Assembly (NCBI RefSeq): GCF_001667145.1
Contig: NZ_LZIF01000116.1
Span: forward strand, 124,001 to 188,000
DNA from: Mycobacterium sp. 852002-51971_SCH5477799-a
Lineage (GTDB): Bacteria > Actinomycetota > Actinomycetes > Mycobacteriales > Mycobacteriaceae
Direction: 5' to 3'
DNA length: 64,000 nt
The position numbers were made by a program, and so were the translations under genes. The notes under the pieces are model-generated. The model worked only from the letters and a program-made list of their open reading frames with translations. It was not told the origin of the DNA and made no database searches. This document shows positions 1 to 8,315 of this stretch, piece by piece; positions within the stretch are counted from its first letter, which is position 1, and every line of letters begins with the position of its first letter.

Positions 1-35
1 TCGATGACGACTTCGCGGGAATCGGTGATAGCCAT
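1..35 (-). CDS. SRPBCC family protein, N-terminal fragment
   Basis: Only the first 11 codons lie in the window. The minus strand starts with ATG at 35 and reads MAITDSREVVI before running off the edge. From memory, this opening is typical of mycobacterial START/SRPBCC (cyclase/dehydrase-like) proteins. A short AGG lies directly upstream of the ATG. The next gene on the same strand is also a SRPBCC protein, which fits. The call rests on a very short peptide. Confidence 0.5.
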   Translation of the reverse strand, partial: MAITDSREVVI

Positions 36-85
36 CCTGGCAAGATAGCCGGTGCGGTGCGGCCCGAAACCCGTCGCACGGCGCA

Positions 86-502
86 TCAGGGAGCCGGTCG
101 AGCACCGAGCGCGGCGAGCCGTGGGAGGACGACGTCGCGCCAACCCGGCCCCATGCGCTCGAACGCCTTCGCCATGCGATTGTCGTCGAGGTCAAAGCCA
201 CTGTGTTCCAATAACACTCGGGTGCCGCCCCCTTCGGCTTCCAGCCGCCAGGTCAGCGTCCAGGCGGCGGTGAAGGTGTAGGCGAACAGGTGCGGCGGGT
301 CGACCTCGAGCACCGTGCACGGCTGCTTGCCGTAGCCCGGCATGTCGAGCATGAACTGGTGGCCCGCCACCGCGGCCACCTGGCCGTCGGCCCACCACAA
401 CTTCAGCAGCGCGGGTTCGGTCAGGAATCGCCACACCGTAGCCGGTGGCGCCGCCACGAATTGGTCCACCCGGATCGTCGCGAACCGTGACGTTTTGGTC
501 AT
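86..502 (-). CDS. SRPBCC (AHSA1-like) domain protein
   Basis: 138 residues when started at the internal ATG at 502 (MTKTSRFATIRVD), which I prefer to the upstream start at 574. It covers one whole helix-grip fold domain: an N-terminal FVAAPPATVWRFLTEP segment, a central strand-rich stretch and a C-terminal helix ending WRDVVLPRLAALGA. This family binds hydrophobic ligands, and in this setting the usual partner is an ArsR repressor. Its ATG overlaps the TGA of the upstream arsR-type gene in an ATGA junction, so the two are translationally coupled. The ligand cannot be read from the sequence. Confidence 0.85.
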   Translation of the reverse strand: MTKTSRFATIRVDQFVAAPPATVWRFLTEPALLKLWWADGQVAAVAGHQFMLDMPGYGKQPCTVLEVDPPHLFAYTFTAAWTLTWRLEAEGGGTRVLLEHSGFDLDDNRMAKAFERMGPGWRDVVLPRLAALGARPAP

Positions 503-825
503 TTCAGCTCCCGCGCTACCTCGGCGAGCACGGCCAACCGGGCGCGCCAGAATCTCTCGAAGGGATGCAGCCACTCGCCGAGCTCCGCCAATGGCTCCGC
601 GGTCAGGCGGTAGATGCGCTGACGTCCGTGCGGCTGGTCAGCCACCAGACCCGCGTCTCGCAACACCTTGAGGTGCTCGGCGACCGCGGGCCGGCTGAGC
701 TCGAACCGTTCGCTGAGTTCCCCCGCCGACAGCGGTTGCTCGAACAGGATCTCCAGCAGTTCGCGCCGCACCGGGTTGGCCAGGGCGAGAAAGATGCGAT
801 CGACGCTGGCCACATTCAGCAACAT
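499..825 (-). CDS. ArsR-family winged-helix transcriptional regulator
   Basis: 108 residues, full length for an ArsR/SmtB regulator. The winged helix-turn-helix covers roughly residues 10-75, with the LSERFELSRPAVAEHL recognition region at 37-52 and a wing around GRQRIYRL (68-74). No obvious cysteine pair for metal sensing is present, so it is probably not a metal sensor. It overlaps the SRPBCC gene by 4 bases (ATGA), the common ArsR-SRPBCC operon in actinobacteria. It probably represses its own operon from the region around 826-916, which it shares with the divergent metallo-hydrolase gene. Confidence 0.9.
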   Translation of the reverse strand: MLLNVASVDRIFLALANPVRRELLEILFEQPLSAGELSERFELSRPAVAEHLKVLRDAGLVADQPHGRQRIYRLTAEPLAELGEWLHPFERFWRARLAVLAEVARELK

Positions 826-916
826 ATGTCGGATATTCCCGACACGTCAACTATTTCCGACGTATTGTCGCCGAGGAAGCGCGCTGACCGGAAGCCCGGG
901 CGGCTACCTTTCTGGT

Positions 917-1630
917 GTGCAGCTCGCCTGGGAACGGCTGACCGGCAACGTGCACCGCTGCCGGCTCCCGTTCTGCGATGTGACGGTCGGGCTGGTGCGC
1001 GGCGAAACCGGCGCATTGCTCGTCGACTCCGGGACCACACTGCGCGAGGCCGCCGCGATCGACGCCGACGTCCGGCTGCTCGCCAGGCGCCCGGTGAGCC
1101 ATATTGTGTTGACACACAAGCACTTCGACCACGTGCTGGGTTCGTCCTTTTTCGCCGGGGCGCAAGTGCACTGCGCGCCCGAGGTGGCCGAACACCTGTC
1201 CTGCGCCACCGATCATGTCCGCGCGGACGCGTTGCGTCATGGCGCCGACCCCACCGAAGTGGACGCGGCGATCGCCGCCCTGCGGCCCCCAAGTAGCGGC
1301 GGTTACGGCGCCGTCGTCGACCTGGGGGGCCAGGCGGTGCAGATCGCCCACCTCGGACGTGGTCACACCGCGTCCGACCTGGTGGTGGTCGTACCCGGGA
1401 CGGACAAGGGTGAGCGAGCCGTGGTGTTCACCGGTGACTTGGTGGAGGAGTCCGCCGATCCGGCGATCGACGCCGACTCCGATGTAGCTGCCTGGCCCGC
1501 GACTTTGGACCGGCTGCTGGCGGTCGGCGGCCCCAACGCGATCTACGTCCCCGGCCATGGCAAGGCCGTCGACGCGAGGTTCGTCCGTCGCCAGCGGGAC
1601 TGGCTGGCCCGTCGTGCGACCACCCCGTGA
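917..1630 (+). CDS. MBL-fold metallo-hydrolase
   Basis: 237 residues from a GTG start at 917 (VQLAWERLTGN); the open frame extends further upstream, but that part lies over the divergent arsR gene. Zinc ligands of the metallo-beta-lactamase fold are visible: HKHFDH at residues 67-72, a His at about 150 in GRGHTASDL, Asp at about 174 in TGDLVEE and His at about 214 in VPGHGK. This is a complete binuclear hydrolase set. The substrate is unknown; relatives include glyoxalase II-like and lactamase-like enzymes. From memory its position beside aceA resembles Rv1913. Divergent from the ArsR gene. Confidence 0.85.
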   Translation: MQLAWERLTGNVHRCRLPFCDVTVGLVRGETGALLVDSGTTLREAAAIDADVRLLARRPVSHIVLTHKHFDHVLGSSFFAGAQVHCAPEVAEHLSCATDHVRADALRHGADPTEVDAAIAALRPPSSGGYGAVVDLGGQAVQIAHLGRGHTASDLVVVVPGTDKGERAVVFTGDLVEESADPAIDADSDVAAWPATLDRLLAVGGPNAIYVPGHGKAVDARFVRRQRDWLARRATTP

Positions 1631-1876
1631 TCGATGCCGCATCGAAAAGTATTGTCTCCCAAGGCATCGGCACCGCATGCGACCCCCGGCCGAGGCAACC
1701 GAGCATCGTGAAGCACCGAACGCTCCACGTCGATCATCGGGCGGCCACCGAAAAGCTCTCGCAAGTACCGGGTGCGCCAACGGCTTTGGCTCAAGTCCTT
1801 CGACCCCTGATTGAACCGCCCTTGTCAGGGATAGACTCACGTTCAGTGGAATCGTGTGCGAAGAGGAGCGTGAGAC

Positions 1877-4165
1877 ATGGCGATCATTGACAAGGACACG
1901 CAAGTCCGGCCGTCGTTTGACGAAGAGGTCGCTGCCACGCAGCAATACTTCGACGACCCGCGCTTTTCCCGCATCACTCGGCTCTTCACAGCCCGCCAGG
2001 TAGCAGAACAACGCGGCACCATCCCCACCGACTACACAGTCGCCCGCAACGCGGCGGCCGCGTTCTACGAGCGGCTGCGCGAACTGTTCGCCGAGAAGAA
2101 GAGCATCACCACGTTCGGCCCGTACTCGCCCGGCCAGGCCGTCGCGATGAAGCGCATGGGTATCGAGGGGATCTACCTCGGCGGCTGGGCGACGTCGGCC
2201 AAAGGTTCCACCACCGAGGACCCCGGACCCGACCTCGCCAGCTACCCGCTGAGTCAGGTGCCCGACGACGCCGCGGTGCTGGTGCGCGCGCTGCTGACCG
2301 CCGACCGCAACCAGCAGTACCAGCGAATGAACATGAGCGAGCAGCAGCGGGCGACCGCCACGGAGTACGACTACCGGCCGTTTATCATCGCCGACGCGGA
2401 CACCGGCCACGGCGGCGACCCGCACGTGCGCAACCTGATCCGCCGGTTCGTCGAGGTCGGCGTGCCGGGCTACCACATCGAGGACCAGCGCCCCGGCACC
2501 AAGAAATGTGGTCACCAGGGGGGCAAGGTGCTGGTGCCGTCGGACGAACAGATCAAACGGCTCAACGCCGCGCGCTTCCAGCTCGACATCATGAAAGTGC
2601 CGGGCATCATCGTCGCCCGGACCGATGCCGAGGCGGCCAACCTGCTCGACAGCCGGGCCGATGAGCGCGACCAGCCTTTCCTGCTCGGCGCCACCAACCT
2701 CAACATCCCTTCGTACAAGTCGTGCTTCCTGGCGATGGTGCGCCGCTTCTACGAGCTGGGTGTCGAAGGCCTCAATGGTCACCTCCTCTATGCGCTGCCC
2801 GAAGGGGAGTACGCCGAGGCCGGGGCCTGGCTCGAGCGGCAAGGCATCGAAGCCGTGATCTCTGAGGCGGTCAACACCTGGCGTGAAAACGGGCAACAGT
2901 CGATCGACGACCTGTTCGACCAGGTCGAGTCGCGGTTCGTCGCGGCCTGGGAGGACGATGCCGGGTTGATGACTTACGGCGAGGCCGTGGCCGATGTGCT
3001 CGAATTCGACGCAAGCGAGGGCGAGCCGGCCGACATGAGCGCTGACGAGTGGCGCGCCTTCGCGGCACGTGCGTCCCTGTACTCCGCCAAGGCCAAGGCG
3101 AAGGAGTTGGGTGTGGACCCGGGTTGGGACTGCGAGCTGTCGAAAACCCCCGAGGGCTACTACCAGATCCGCGGCGGCATCCCGTACGCGATCGCCAAAT
3201 CGTTGGCGGCCGCGCCGTTCGCCGACATCCTCTGGATGGAGACCAAGACGGCCGACCTGGCCGACGCCAAGCAGTTCGCCGACGCCATCCACGCGGAATT
3301 CCCCGAACAGATGCTGGCCTACAACCTGTCGCCCTCGTTCAACTGGGACACCACCGGCATGACCGACGAGCAGATGAAACAGTTCCCCGAGGAACTGGGC
3401 AAGATGGGCTTCGTCTTCAACTTCATCACCTACGGCGGACACCAGATCGACGGCGTCGCCGCCGAGGAGTTCGCCACCTCGCTGCAACAGGACGGCATGC
3501 TCGCGCTGGCCCGCCTGCAGCGAAAGATGCGCCTGGTCGAATCGCCTTACCGCACACCACAAACCCTCGTCGGCGGGCCGCGCAGCGATGCGGCGCTGAC
3601 GGCCTCCTCGGGCCGCACCGCGACCACCAAGGCGATGGGCGAGGGCTCGACCCAGCACCAGCACCTGGTGCAGACCGAGGTGCCTAAAAAGCTGCTCGAG
3701 GAGTGGCTGGCGATGTGGAGCGAGAACTACAACCTCGACGAGAAACTCCGCGTGCAACTGCGACCCCGCCGGGCCGGCTCGGACGTGCTCGAACTCGGCA
3801 TCTATGGCAACGACGACGAGCAGCTGGCGAACGTCATCGTCGACCCGATCAAGGACCGGCACGGCCGCAGCATCCTCCAGGTGCGCGACCAGAACACCTT
3901 CGCCGAGAAGCTACGGCAGAAGCGGTTGATGACGTTGATCCACCTTTGGCTGGTTCACCGCTTCAAGGCCGACGCGGTGATCTATGTGACGCCGACCGAG
4001 GACAACCAATATCAGACCGCGAAGATGAAATCGCACGGCATCTTCAGCGAGGTCTATCAGGAGGTCGGCGAGATCATCGTCGCCGAGGTGAACCGGCCCC
4101 GCATCGCCGAATTGTTGCAATCCGACCGGGTCGCGCTGCGCAAGCTGATCACCAAAGAAGATTAG
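1877..4165 (+). CDS. aceA: Isocitrate lyase, long AceA2 (ICL2) form
   Basis: 762 residues, the long ICL2 type rather than the roughly 430-residue ICL1. It cleaves isocitrate to glyoxylate and succinate (glyoxylate shunt); mycobacterial isocitrate lyases can also act as methylisocitrate lyases in propionate metabolism. The catalytic signature KKCGH lies at 209-213, with Cys211 as the catalytic base. Upstream of it is an IADADTGHGG metal-binding stretch. The C-terminal region (about 600-762) is the extra regulatory domain of ICL2. In M. tuberculosis H37Rv this gene is split into aceA-a and aceA-b; here it is one uninterrupted frame. ATG at 1877 has a good AAGAGGAG site 8 bases upstream. The 246-base leader is the likely control region. 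Confidence 0.97.
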   Translation: MAIIDKDTQVRPSFDEEVAATQQYFDDPRFSRITRLFTARQVAEQRGTIPTDYTVARNAAAAFYERLRELFAEKKSITTFGPYSPGQAVAMKRMGIEGIYLGGWATSAKGSTTEDPGPDLASYPLSQVPDDAAVLVRALLTADRNQQYQRMNMSEQQRATATEYDYRPFIIADADTGHGGDPHVRNLIRRFVEVGVPGYHIEDQRPGTKKCGHQGGKVLVPSDEQIKRLNAARFQLDIMKVPGIIVARTDAEAANLLDSRADERDQPFLLGATNLNIPSYKSCFLAMVRRFYELGVEGLNGHLLYALPEGEYAEAGAWLERQGIEAVISEAVNTWRENGQQSIDDLFDQVESRFVAAWEDDAGLMTYGEAVADVLEFDASEGEPADMSADEWRAFAARASLYSAKAKAKELGVDPGWDCELSKTPEGYYQIRGGIPYAIAKSLAAAPFADILWMETKTADLADAKQFADAIHAEFPEQMLAYNLSPSFNWDTTGMTDEQMKQFPEELGKMGFVFNFITYGGHQIDGVAAEEFATSLQQDGMLALARLQRKMRLVESPYRTPQTLVGGPRSDAALTASSGRTATTKAMGEGSTQHQHLVQTEVPKKLLEEWLAMWSENYNLDEKLRVQLRPRRAGSDVLELGIYGNDDEQLANVIVDPIKDRHGRSILQVRDQNTFAEKLRQKRLMTLIHLWLVHRFKADAVIYVTPTEDNQYQTAKMKSHGIFSEVYQEVGEIIVAEVNRPRIAELLQSDRVALRKLITKED

Positions 4166-4425
4166 CCAGCGGCTCGGCCGCGGCGGCGCCGTCGACCGAT
4201 GCGGCGGCCGCTGATCGGCCTATCGACCGGCGCCGCCGTGCACCGGTACCTCGCCTTGCTCCCACCCCGGCCACGCCCACCACGCGGCTGCTCGCCCCGC
4301 TTCGGTCGCCCCCATGCGCCGTTGCGAAAAATTTACCTGACGCACAGTTGCATAAGTGTAGGATTTAGCTTGTAACAAATCTGTATTTAGATTTAACAAA
4401 CGCCCCGAACAGAGAGGAGCGCCTG

Positions 4426-4644
4426 ATGGGAACCACAATTAGGAACACATTAGCCGCGTTCGGCGGGGCGGCAGCGGTTGGTTTGACGGTCGGATTCGGC
4501 GGCACGGGCGTTAGCCCGACAAGCAGCGCATCGACGCCGGCGATGCACCCATCGTCCGGCGTCGCGACGATGCCGACCGGCACACCCACGCCCGGCGTGC
4601 ACGTCGCCACGCTCACCGGCTGCATTCCCGGAGCGAACTGCTAG
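4426..4644 (+). CDS. Small exported protein with C-terminal cysteine loop
   Basis: 72 residues with an AGAGAGGAG ribosome site just upstream of the ATG. Residues 1-30 look like a weak signal peptide (TTIRNTLAAFGGAAAVGLTVGF). The rest is rich in Ser, Thr, Pro and Gly, and the chain ends GCIPGANC, two cysteines five residues apart. A strong hairpin terminator follows 18 bases after the stop, so it is probably a single-gene transcript. An AT-rich stretch at about 4325-4400 is the likely promoter region. Function unknown. The next gene downstream also ends in a GCI...C loop (see findings). Confidence 0.75.
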   Translation: MGTTIRNTLAAFGGAAAVGLTVGFGGTGVSPTSSASTPAMHPSSGVATMPTGTPTPGVHVATLTGCIPGANC

Positions 4645-4661
4645 CCGAGCACCGTTCACGA

Positions 4662-4689
4662 TGGCCCATCGCATCCGCGCGATGGGCCA
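4662..4689 (+). terminator. Hairpin terminator after the small exported protein gene
   Basis: Perfect 11-bp inverted repeat (TGGCCCATCGC and its complement) with a 6-base loop, followed by CCTTTATCT. It sits 18 bases after the stop at 4644 and separates that gene from the SigF-like promoter at 4723. Confidence 0.75.
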
Positions 4690-4722
4690 CCTTTATCTGG
4701 CGCAATCTCGGCGCCACAATCT

Positions 4723-4747
4723 GTTTGCGCAATCGCACCGCAGGGTA
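4723..4747 (+). promoter_or_regulatory. SigF-like promoter upstream of the Gly-rich lipoprotein
   Basis: GTTT at 4723-4726, a 16-base spacer, then GGGTA at 4743-4747. This matches the mycobacterial SigF pattern (GTTT, 15-17 bases, GGGTA). The -10 element lies about 50 bases before the lipoprotein ATG at 4797. A motif match only. Confidence 0.55.
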
Positions 4748-4796
4748 AGAAAAAGTGGGCGCCGCGAAGTGGCGCATGTGGAGATTGGGGGATCCG

Positions 4797-5207
4797 ATGA
4801 GATCAGGACCGAGGACGACGGTCGCACTGTTCGGCGGTGCGGCGATGCTCGTGATGTCGGTCGCCTGCGGCGGTGGCAATAAAGGTGGTCCAAGCAGCAC
4901 CACCACCACCCCGACGACCACCCCCTCGTCCAGCATCGCGCCCTCCACTGCACCCGGCGGTGGCGGTGGTGGCGGTCAACCCGGCGGTGCGAACGGCGGT
5001 GGCGGACCCAACGGCGGCGGCGGCAGCATTCCCGGTGGCCCGACCGGTGGCGGCGGCCCCGGTGGCGGCGGCGGCGGCATTCCCGGTGGCCCGACCGGTG
5101 GCGGCGGCCCTGGCGGAGGGGGAGGCAGCATTCCCGGCGTCGGTGGCGGCGGCGGTGGACCGGGCGGCGGGGGCGGATGCATCGGCAACGTCTGCGGCGG
5201 CTACTGA
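4797..5207 (+). CDS. Glycine-rich putative lipoprotein with 17-residue repeats
   Basis: 136 residues from ATG 4797, chosen over the upstream ATG at 4755 because it gives a clean signal sequence and follows GGGG. The N-terminus MRSGPRTTVALFGGAAMLVMSVAC carries a near-lipobox (SVAC); acylation at that Cys is likely but not certain. A Ser/Thr/Pro linker (TTTTPTTTPSSS) follows, then a Gly/Pro domain made of 17-residue units (IPGGPTGGGGPGGGGG-type), and the end CIGNVCGGY. The shape suggests a surface-anchored flexible stalk with a small disulfide cap. No enzymatic domain is seen. It lies behind a SigF-like promoter, which suggests envelope-stress or stationary-phase expression. Confidence 0.75.
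   Translation: MRSGPRTTVALFGGAAMLVMSVACGGGNKGGPSSTTTTPTTTPSSSIAPSTAPGGGGGGGQPGGANGGGGPNGGGGSIPGGPTGGGGPGGGGGGIPGGPTGGGGPGGGGGSIPGVGGGGGGPGGGGGCIGNVCGGY
5028..5180 (+). repeat. Three in-frame 51-bp tandem repeats in the lipoprotein gene
   Basis: Units begin at 5028, 5079 and 5130, exactly 51 bp (17 codons) apart, each starting ATTCCCGG. The first two share ATTCCCGGTGGCCCGACC and then GGTGGCGGCGG; the third has diverged (GTCGGTGG). The repeat keeps frame, so copy-number change would lengthen or shorten the protein by 17 residues per unit. Confidence 0.8.
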
Positions 5208-5373
5208 TCGCCGAATAGCGTTTACCAACCTGAAGAGGCAACCACAAGGACTTGTTCCCTAGCCGGTGGGGCCGGGATTACCTGGCCCCATCGGCTTAAC
5301 CCTTGTCTGGGCCTAGGGCCGAACCTGTCATCCGAGTTATGGTTCTCCGCAACTCGGACGCAAGGGGACTTCA

Positions 5374-6537
5374 ATGTCGAAGCTCAGATTCGGATATTTC
5401 ATCGCCCCGTTCCACCGCTCGGGCACGAACCCGACGCTGGCATTGCAACGAGATCTACAGTTCGTCGAGCACCTCGACGCGCTCGGCTTCGACGAAGTCT
5501 GGTTGGGCGAACACCACTCGGCCGGCAGCGAAATCATCAGTTCCCCAGAGATTTTCATAGCCGCCGCCGCCGAACGCGCAAAGCGCATCCGCTTCGGCAC
5601 CGGGGTCATCTCGCTGTCGTATCACAATCCGCTCTGGGTCGCCGACCGGCTGATGCTGCTGGATCACCTGACGCACGGCCGCATCATCGGCGGTGTGGGA
5701 CCAGGCTCGCTGCCCAGTGACTCGTCCATGATCGGACTCACCCCGACCGACACCCGAGAGCTGCTGGAAACCAACCTCGACATCGTCGTGCGATTGCTGG
5801 CGGGCGAGACCGTCAGCGCGAAAACCGCCACCCACCAACTCTTCGATGCCAAGCTGCAACTCGCGCCCTACTCGGACGGCGGCATCCCGTTGGCGGTCGC
5901 CGCCGTCGCCTCGCCGACGGGCGCTCGGCTGGCCGGCAAGCACGGCATCGGGCTGCTGTCCATCGGGGCGACTCTGACCGTCGAGGGCTTCAACGCGCTG
6001 TCCTATCACTGGGACATCGTCGAGGAGCGCGCCGCGACCTTCGGCACGCGGGTCGACCGCAAAGACTGGAGCCTGGTCGGTTTGTTCCACCTCGCCGAGA
6101 CCGAGAAGCAGGCTCGGGAAGAAGTCAAGTTCGGCATCGAGCCATGGTTCCGGTACTTCCAGAAGGTGGCCGCCTTCCCGCAGATGACGATGCCGGGAGA
6201 GCAACTCGACGAAATGATCGACGTCATCAACGAGAACGGCGCGGGCGTCATCGGCACGCCCGATAGGGCGCGCGAACAGGTGCAGCGGTTGTGGGATCAG
6301 TCTGGTGGTTTTGGCTGCATGCTGCAGATGGGGCACGAGTGGGCTAACCCCGCCGCAACTCGACGGTCCGCGGAATTGTTCGCCGCCGAAGTCATGCCAC
6401 ATTTTCAGGGGCAGGCGCAGCCCACGCTGGATGCTGCCGCGCGTGCCGGTCAGGCTCGGGAGGCGTTGGCGCAGTCGCAGTTAGACGCCGTGGCGCACAT
6501 GACCGAGAAATACGAGAGCGAAAAAACGGCCCAGTAG
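5374..6537 (+). CDS. LLM-class flavin-dependent oxidoreductase
   Basis: 387 residues, the usual length for a bacterial luciferase-like monooxygenase. The TIM-barrel family signature is clear: KLRFGYFIAPFH at the N-terminus, FDEVWLGEHHS at about 46-56, then IRFGTGVISLSYHNP and LDHLTHGRIIGGVGPG. Such enzymes use FMN or F420 supplied in reduced form to oxidise a small substrate. The ATG is preceded by AAGGGG at a normal distance. It is monocistronic, with about 165 bases upstream holding an AT-rich patch. Substrate unknown. Confidence 0.92.
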   Translation: MSKLRFGYFIAPFHRSGTNPTLALQRDLQFVEHLDALGFDEVWLGEHHSAGSEIISSPEIFIAAAAERAKRIRFGTGVISLSYHNPLWVADRLMLLDHLTHGRIIGGVGPGSLPSDSSMIGLTPTDTRELLETNLDIVVRLLAGETVSAKTATHQLFDAKLQLAPYSDGGIPLAVAAVASPTGARLAGKHGIGLLSIGATLTVEGFNALSYHWDIVEERAATFGTRVDRKDWSLVGLFHLAETEKQAREEVKFGIEPWFRYFQKVAAFPQMTMPGEQLDEMIDVINENGAGVIGTPDRAREQVQRLWDQSGGFGCMLQMGHEWANPAATRRSAELFAAEVMPHFQGQAQPTLDAAARAGQAREALAQSQLDAVAHMTEKYESEKTAQ

Positions 6538-6643
6538 CCAAGTCTCACCCGTTGCACGTATGCGTTACAAGTCGCCAATTCAGGGGAACCCGTAGTCGAA
6601 GATGGGGCCCACTCGGGGCGCCGTTACGACAGGAGTTGAAGCG

Positions 6644-6934
6644 ATGATCGGGTCAATAATCCTCGCCATCGTTGTGGGTGCGCTCATCGGCTTGATTGCG
6701 CGTCTCCTCATGCCGGGCAAACAAGACATCGGCATGATCATGACCATTGCGCTCGGTGCCCTCGGCGGCTTGATCGGCTCATGGGCGGCTAGCCAGTTCG
6801 GCTACCACAACGCCAATGGCGGAATCGCCTGGGTTCCATTTCTGATTGGAATCGGGGCTGCCATCGTCCTCATCGCGATCTGGGAAACGGTGCGGGGCCG
6901 CCGTACCCGCCGCGCGGGGTTGCTTCGCCGGTAA
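6644..6934 (+). CDS. GlsB/YeaQ/YmgE family membrane protein
   Basis: 96 residues from ATG 6644, which follows AGGAGTTG; the longer frame from 6602 adds a non-hydrophobic extension with no ribosome site. Three membrane segments are visible: SIILAIVVGALIGLIARLLM, IMTIALGALGGLIGSWAA and WVPFLIGIGAAIVLIAIW, ending in an Arg-rich cytoplasmic tail. This family (transglycosylase-associated protein, GlsB) is linked to envelope stress. A loose GTTA...GGGGA arrangement at about 6565-6590 could be a weak SigF-type promoter. Confidence 0.9.
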   Translation: MIGSIILAIVVGALIGLIARLLMPGKQDIGMIMTIALGALGGLIGSWAASQFGYHNANGGIAWVPFLIGIGAAIVLIAIWETVRGRRTRRAGLLRR

Positions 6935-7048
6935 CGACTGAGGCCAAGGCGATCGGTGCTGCAGACACCGATGCTCAACCCCGTGGCGCGCAAGCAACAG
7001 CAGCGGGCGCGGTGGCGTATCGGTGGACCTAGGCAAGGTCGACCCCGT

Positions 7049-7084
7049 GACACCAGGCGTGGTGATGCCGCCACGCCTGGTGTC
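7049..7084. terminator. Strong 14-bp hairpin, likely terminator
   Basis: Perfect inverted repeat GACACCAGGCGTGG (7049-7062) and its complement (7071-7084) with an 8-base loop and no long U tract, as is common in mycobacteria. It lies 115 bases after the GlsB-type gene and before the next small frame. Apart from this hairpin and the small frame at 7191, I see nothing recognisable in the 6935-7639 interval. Confidence 0.6.
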
Positions 7085-7190
7085 GCCGCGTCTGATCGAT
7101 GATTCCGGCGCGTTTAGCGCTTAAGGACCACTCCAGGCGGGTACACGCGGGAAAACGGGGCGACCAATGCTCTCTGGAGGGACCGGCCTC

Positions 7191-7397
7191 ATGCTCAGGC
7201 AACACGCGATGCGCGACACCGACAAGGACCTGCAGACGGTCGCGGCCATCCGCCTGGCGGCTCTTCGCCGCGCGGCCCGAGCTCAGGAGCGGCAGCGGCC
7301 CAATCCGCTGCCGTCCACAGACATTGCGAATGCCTCGCCGAGTGAACATCTGGCGGCGCACTCCGGTTGGGAATTTCTCCTCCAGGTACCAGCCTGA
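7191..7397 (+). CDS. Small hypothetical protein
   Basis: 68 residues from ATG 7191, with GGAGGG about 10 bases upstream; an in-frame ATG at 7167 lies before that site and is less likely. The sequence is basic and Arg/Ala-rich in the middle (AAIRLAALRRAARAQERQR), suggesting one amphipathic helix. There is no signal peptide or known motif. The 242 bases between it and the next gene (7640) hold a short GC-rich palindrome at 7601-7619 and nothing else I recognise. It may be spurious. Confidence 0.35.
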   Translation: MLRQHAMRDTDKDLQTVAAIRLAALRRAARAQERQRPNPLPSTDIANASPSEHLAAHSGWEFLLQVPA

Positions 7398-7639
7398 ATC
7401 GCCGGCGTCGATAGGCACGGCTGGGGCTCCGCGTGTCCGCGGCCGCCGTCCGGCTTTACATCGAGGCGACAGCCGCGCCTCAGGTTGCACGGCGCCGCGC
7501 AGCAAGCCCAAGAACAAAACGGCAGTTCAACCAGAACATGCAGCAGCAACAAACCTACGAGAACGAGTTCAACAATCGTGAATCGTGAATCGAAGCGTGG
7601 CGGCCGCTTTGCGCGGCCGTCATGCGCTTTGCCGGAAAG

Positions 7640-8107
7640 CTAGCGGCCGCCGGCGGATTCGCGCTCGGCCGCCTTCACCAGGCGGCTTGCGAAGAATCGG
7701 ACGGCTCCGCCCATGGCGGCGCGCATCAGCGGGCCCGTCCCGCGAACACCTTCGGTGAACGACCCCGTCCAGCGGATGTCGGTTCCGCCCGCCGCGTTAG
7801 GCGTCAGGACCACTTCGCCGGAGTAATCCTTGGCCGGGCTGGGCGGCCCCACCAGCTTGTAGGCGTGGCGACGATCCTGCTCGTACTCGACCGTCTCCTC
7901 CTGCACGTAGACCGGCCACATGCCCACCTTGCGGATGGCCCCGATCCCGCCCGGAGCGGGGTCGCCCTCGCGGGCCCAACTCGAGTGCACCACGATCGGC
8001 TTGGCCCACCGCGACCAATTGGCTCCGTCGGCCACCAACCGGAACAGCGTCGCGGCGGGCGCACTGCTGGTGCGGGTGACTACGAACGAATAGTTGCGGC
8101 CCGGCAT
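7640..8107 (-). CDS. SRPBCC family protein (polyketide cyclase/dehydrase-like)
   Basis: 155 residues covering one START-like domain: RTSSAPAATLFRLVADGANWSRWAKPIV at the N-terminus, a beta-rich centre and a long C-terminal helix (MRAAMGGAVRFFASRLVKAAE). This family binds hydrophobic ligands or catalyses cyclisation. The mycobacterial ortholog by neighbourhood is probably Rv1919c (from memory). It is divergent from the decayed fadD31-like gene, with a 208-base shared upstream region. Confidence 0.85.
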   Translation of the reverse strand: MPGRNYSFVVTRTSSAPAATLFRLVADGANWSRWAKPIVVHSSWAREGDPAPGGIGAIRKVGMWPVYVQEETVEYEQDRRHAYKLVGPPSPAKDYSGEVVLTPNAAGGTDIRWTGSFTEGVRGTGPLMRAAMGGAVRFFASRLVKAAERESAGGR

Positions 8108-8315
8108 GACAACTCCTGGTGGTAGCGAACGCGCGGCCGTGGACGCCGCTCGCCGGTAGGCTACCGCCCGCGCCGGGTGTCGGCCGGATCGGGTTGAGCG
8201 TCGCCGCCGCGCCGATGATCGAAAGCCTGCCGGAATCGGCGAATGCGCCCGCCGCTCTTGATGATTGCCGATTCACGGCAGCGGGGCCATCGGATCGGCT
8301 GCCTAGACTGCAGAA

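Noticed and set aside
851..3862. Long minus-strand open frame of about 1000 codons opposite aceA
   Set aside because: It is a GC-rich antisense shadow of the metallo-hydrolase and isocitrate lyase genes, with no recognisable domain.
4976..5188. Proline-rich minus-strand frame
   Set aside because: It is the complement of the glycine repeat in the lipoprotein gene.
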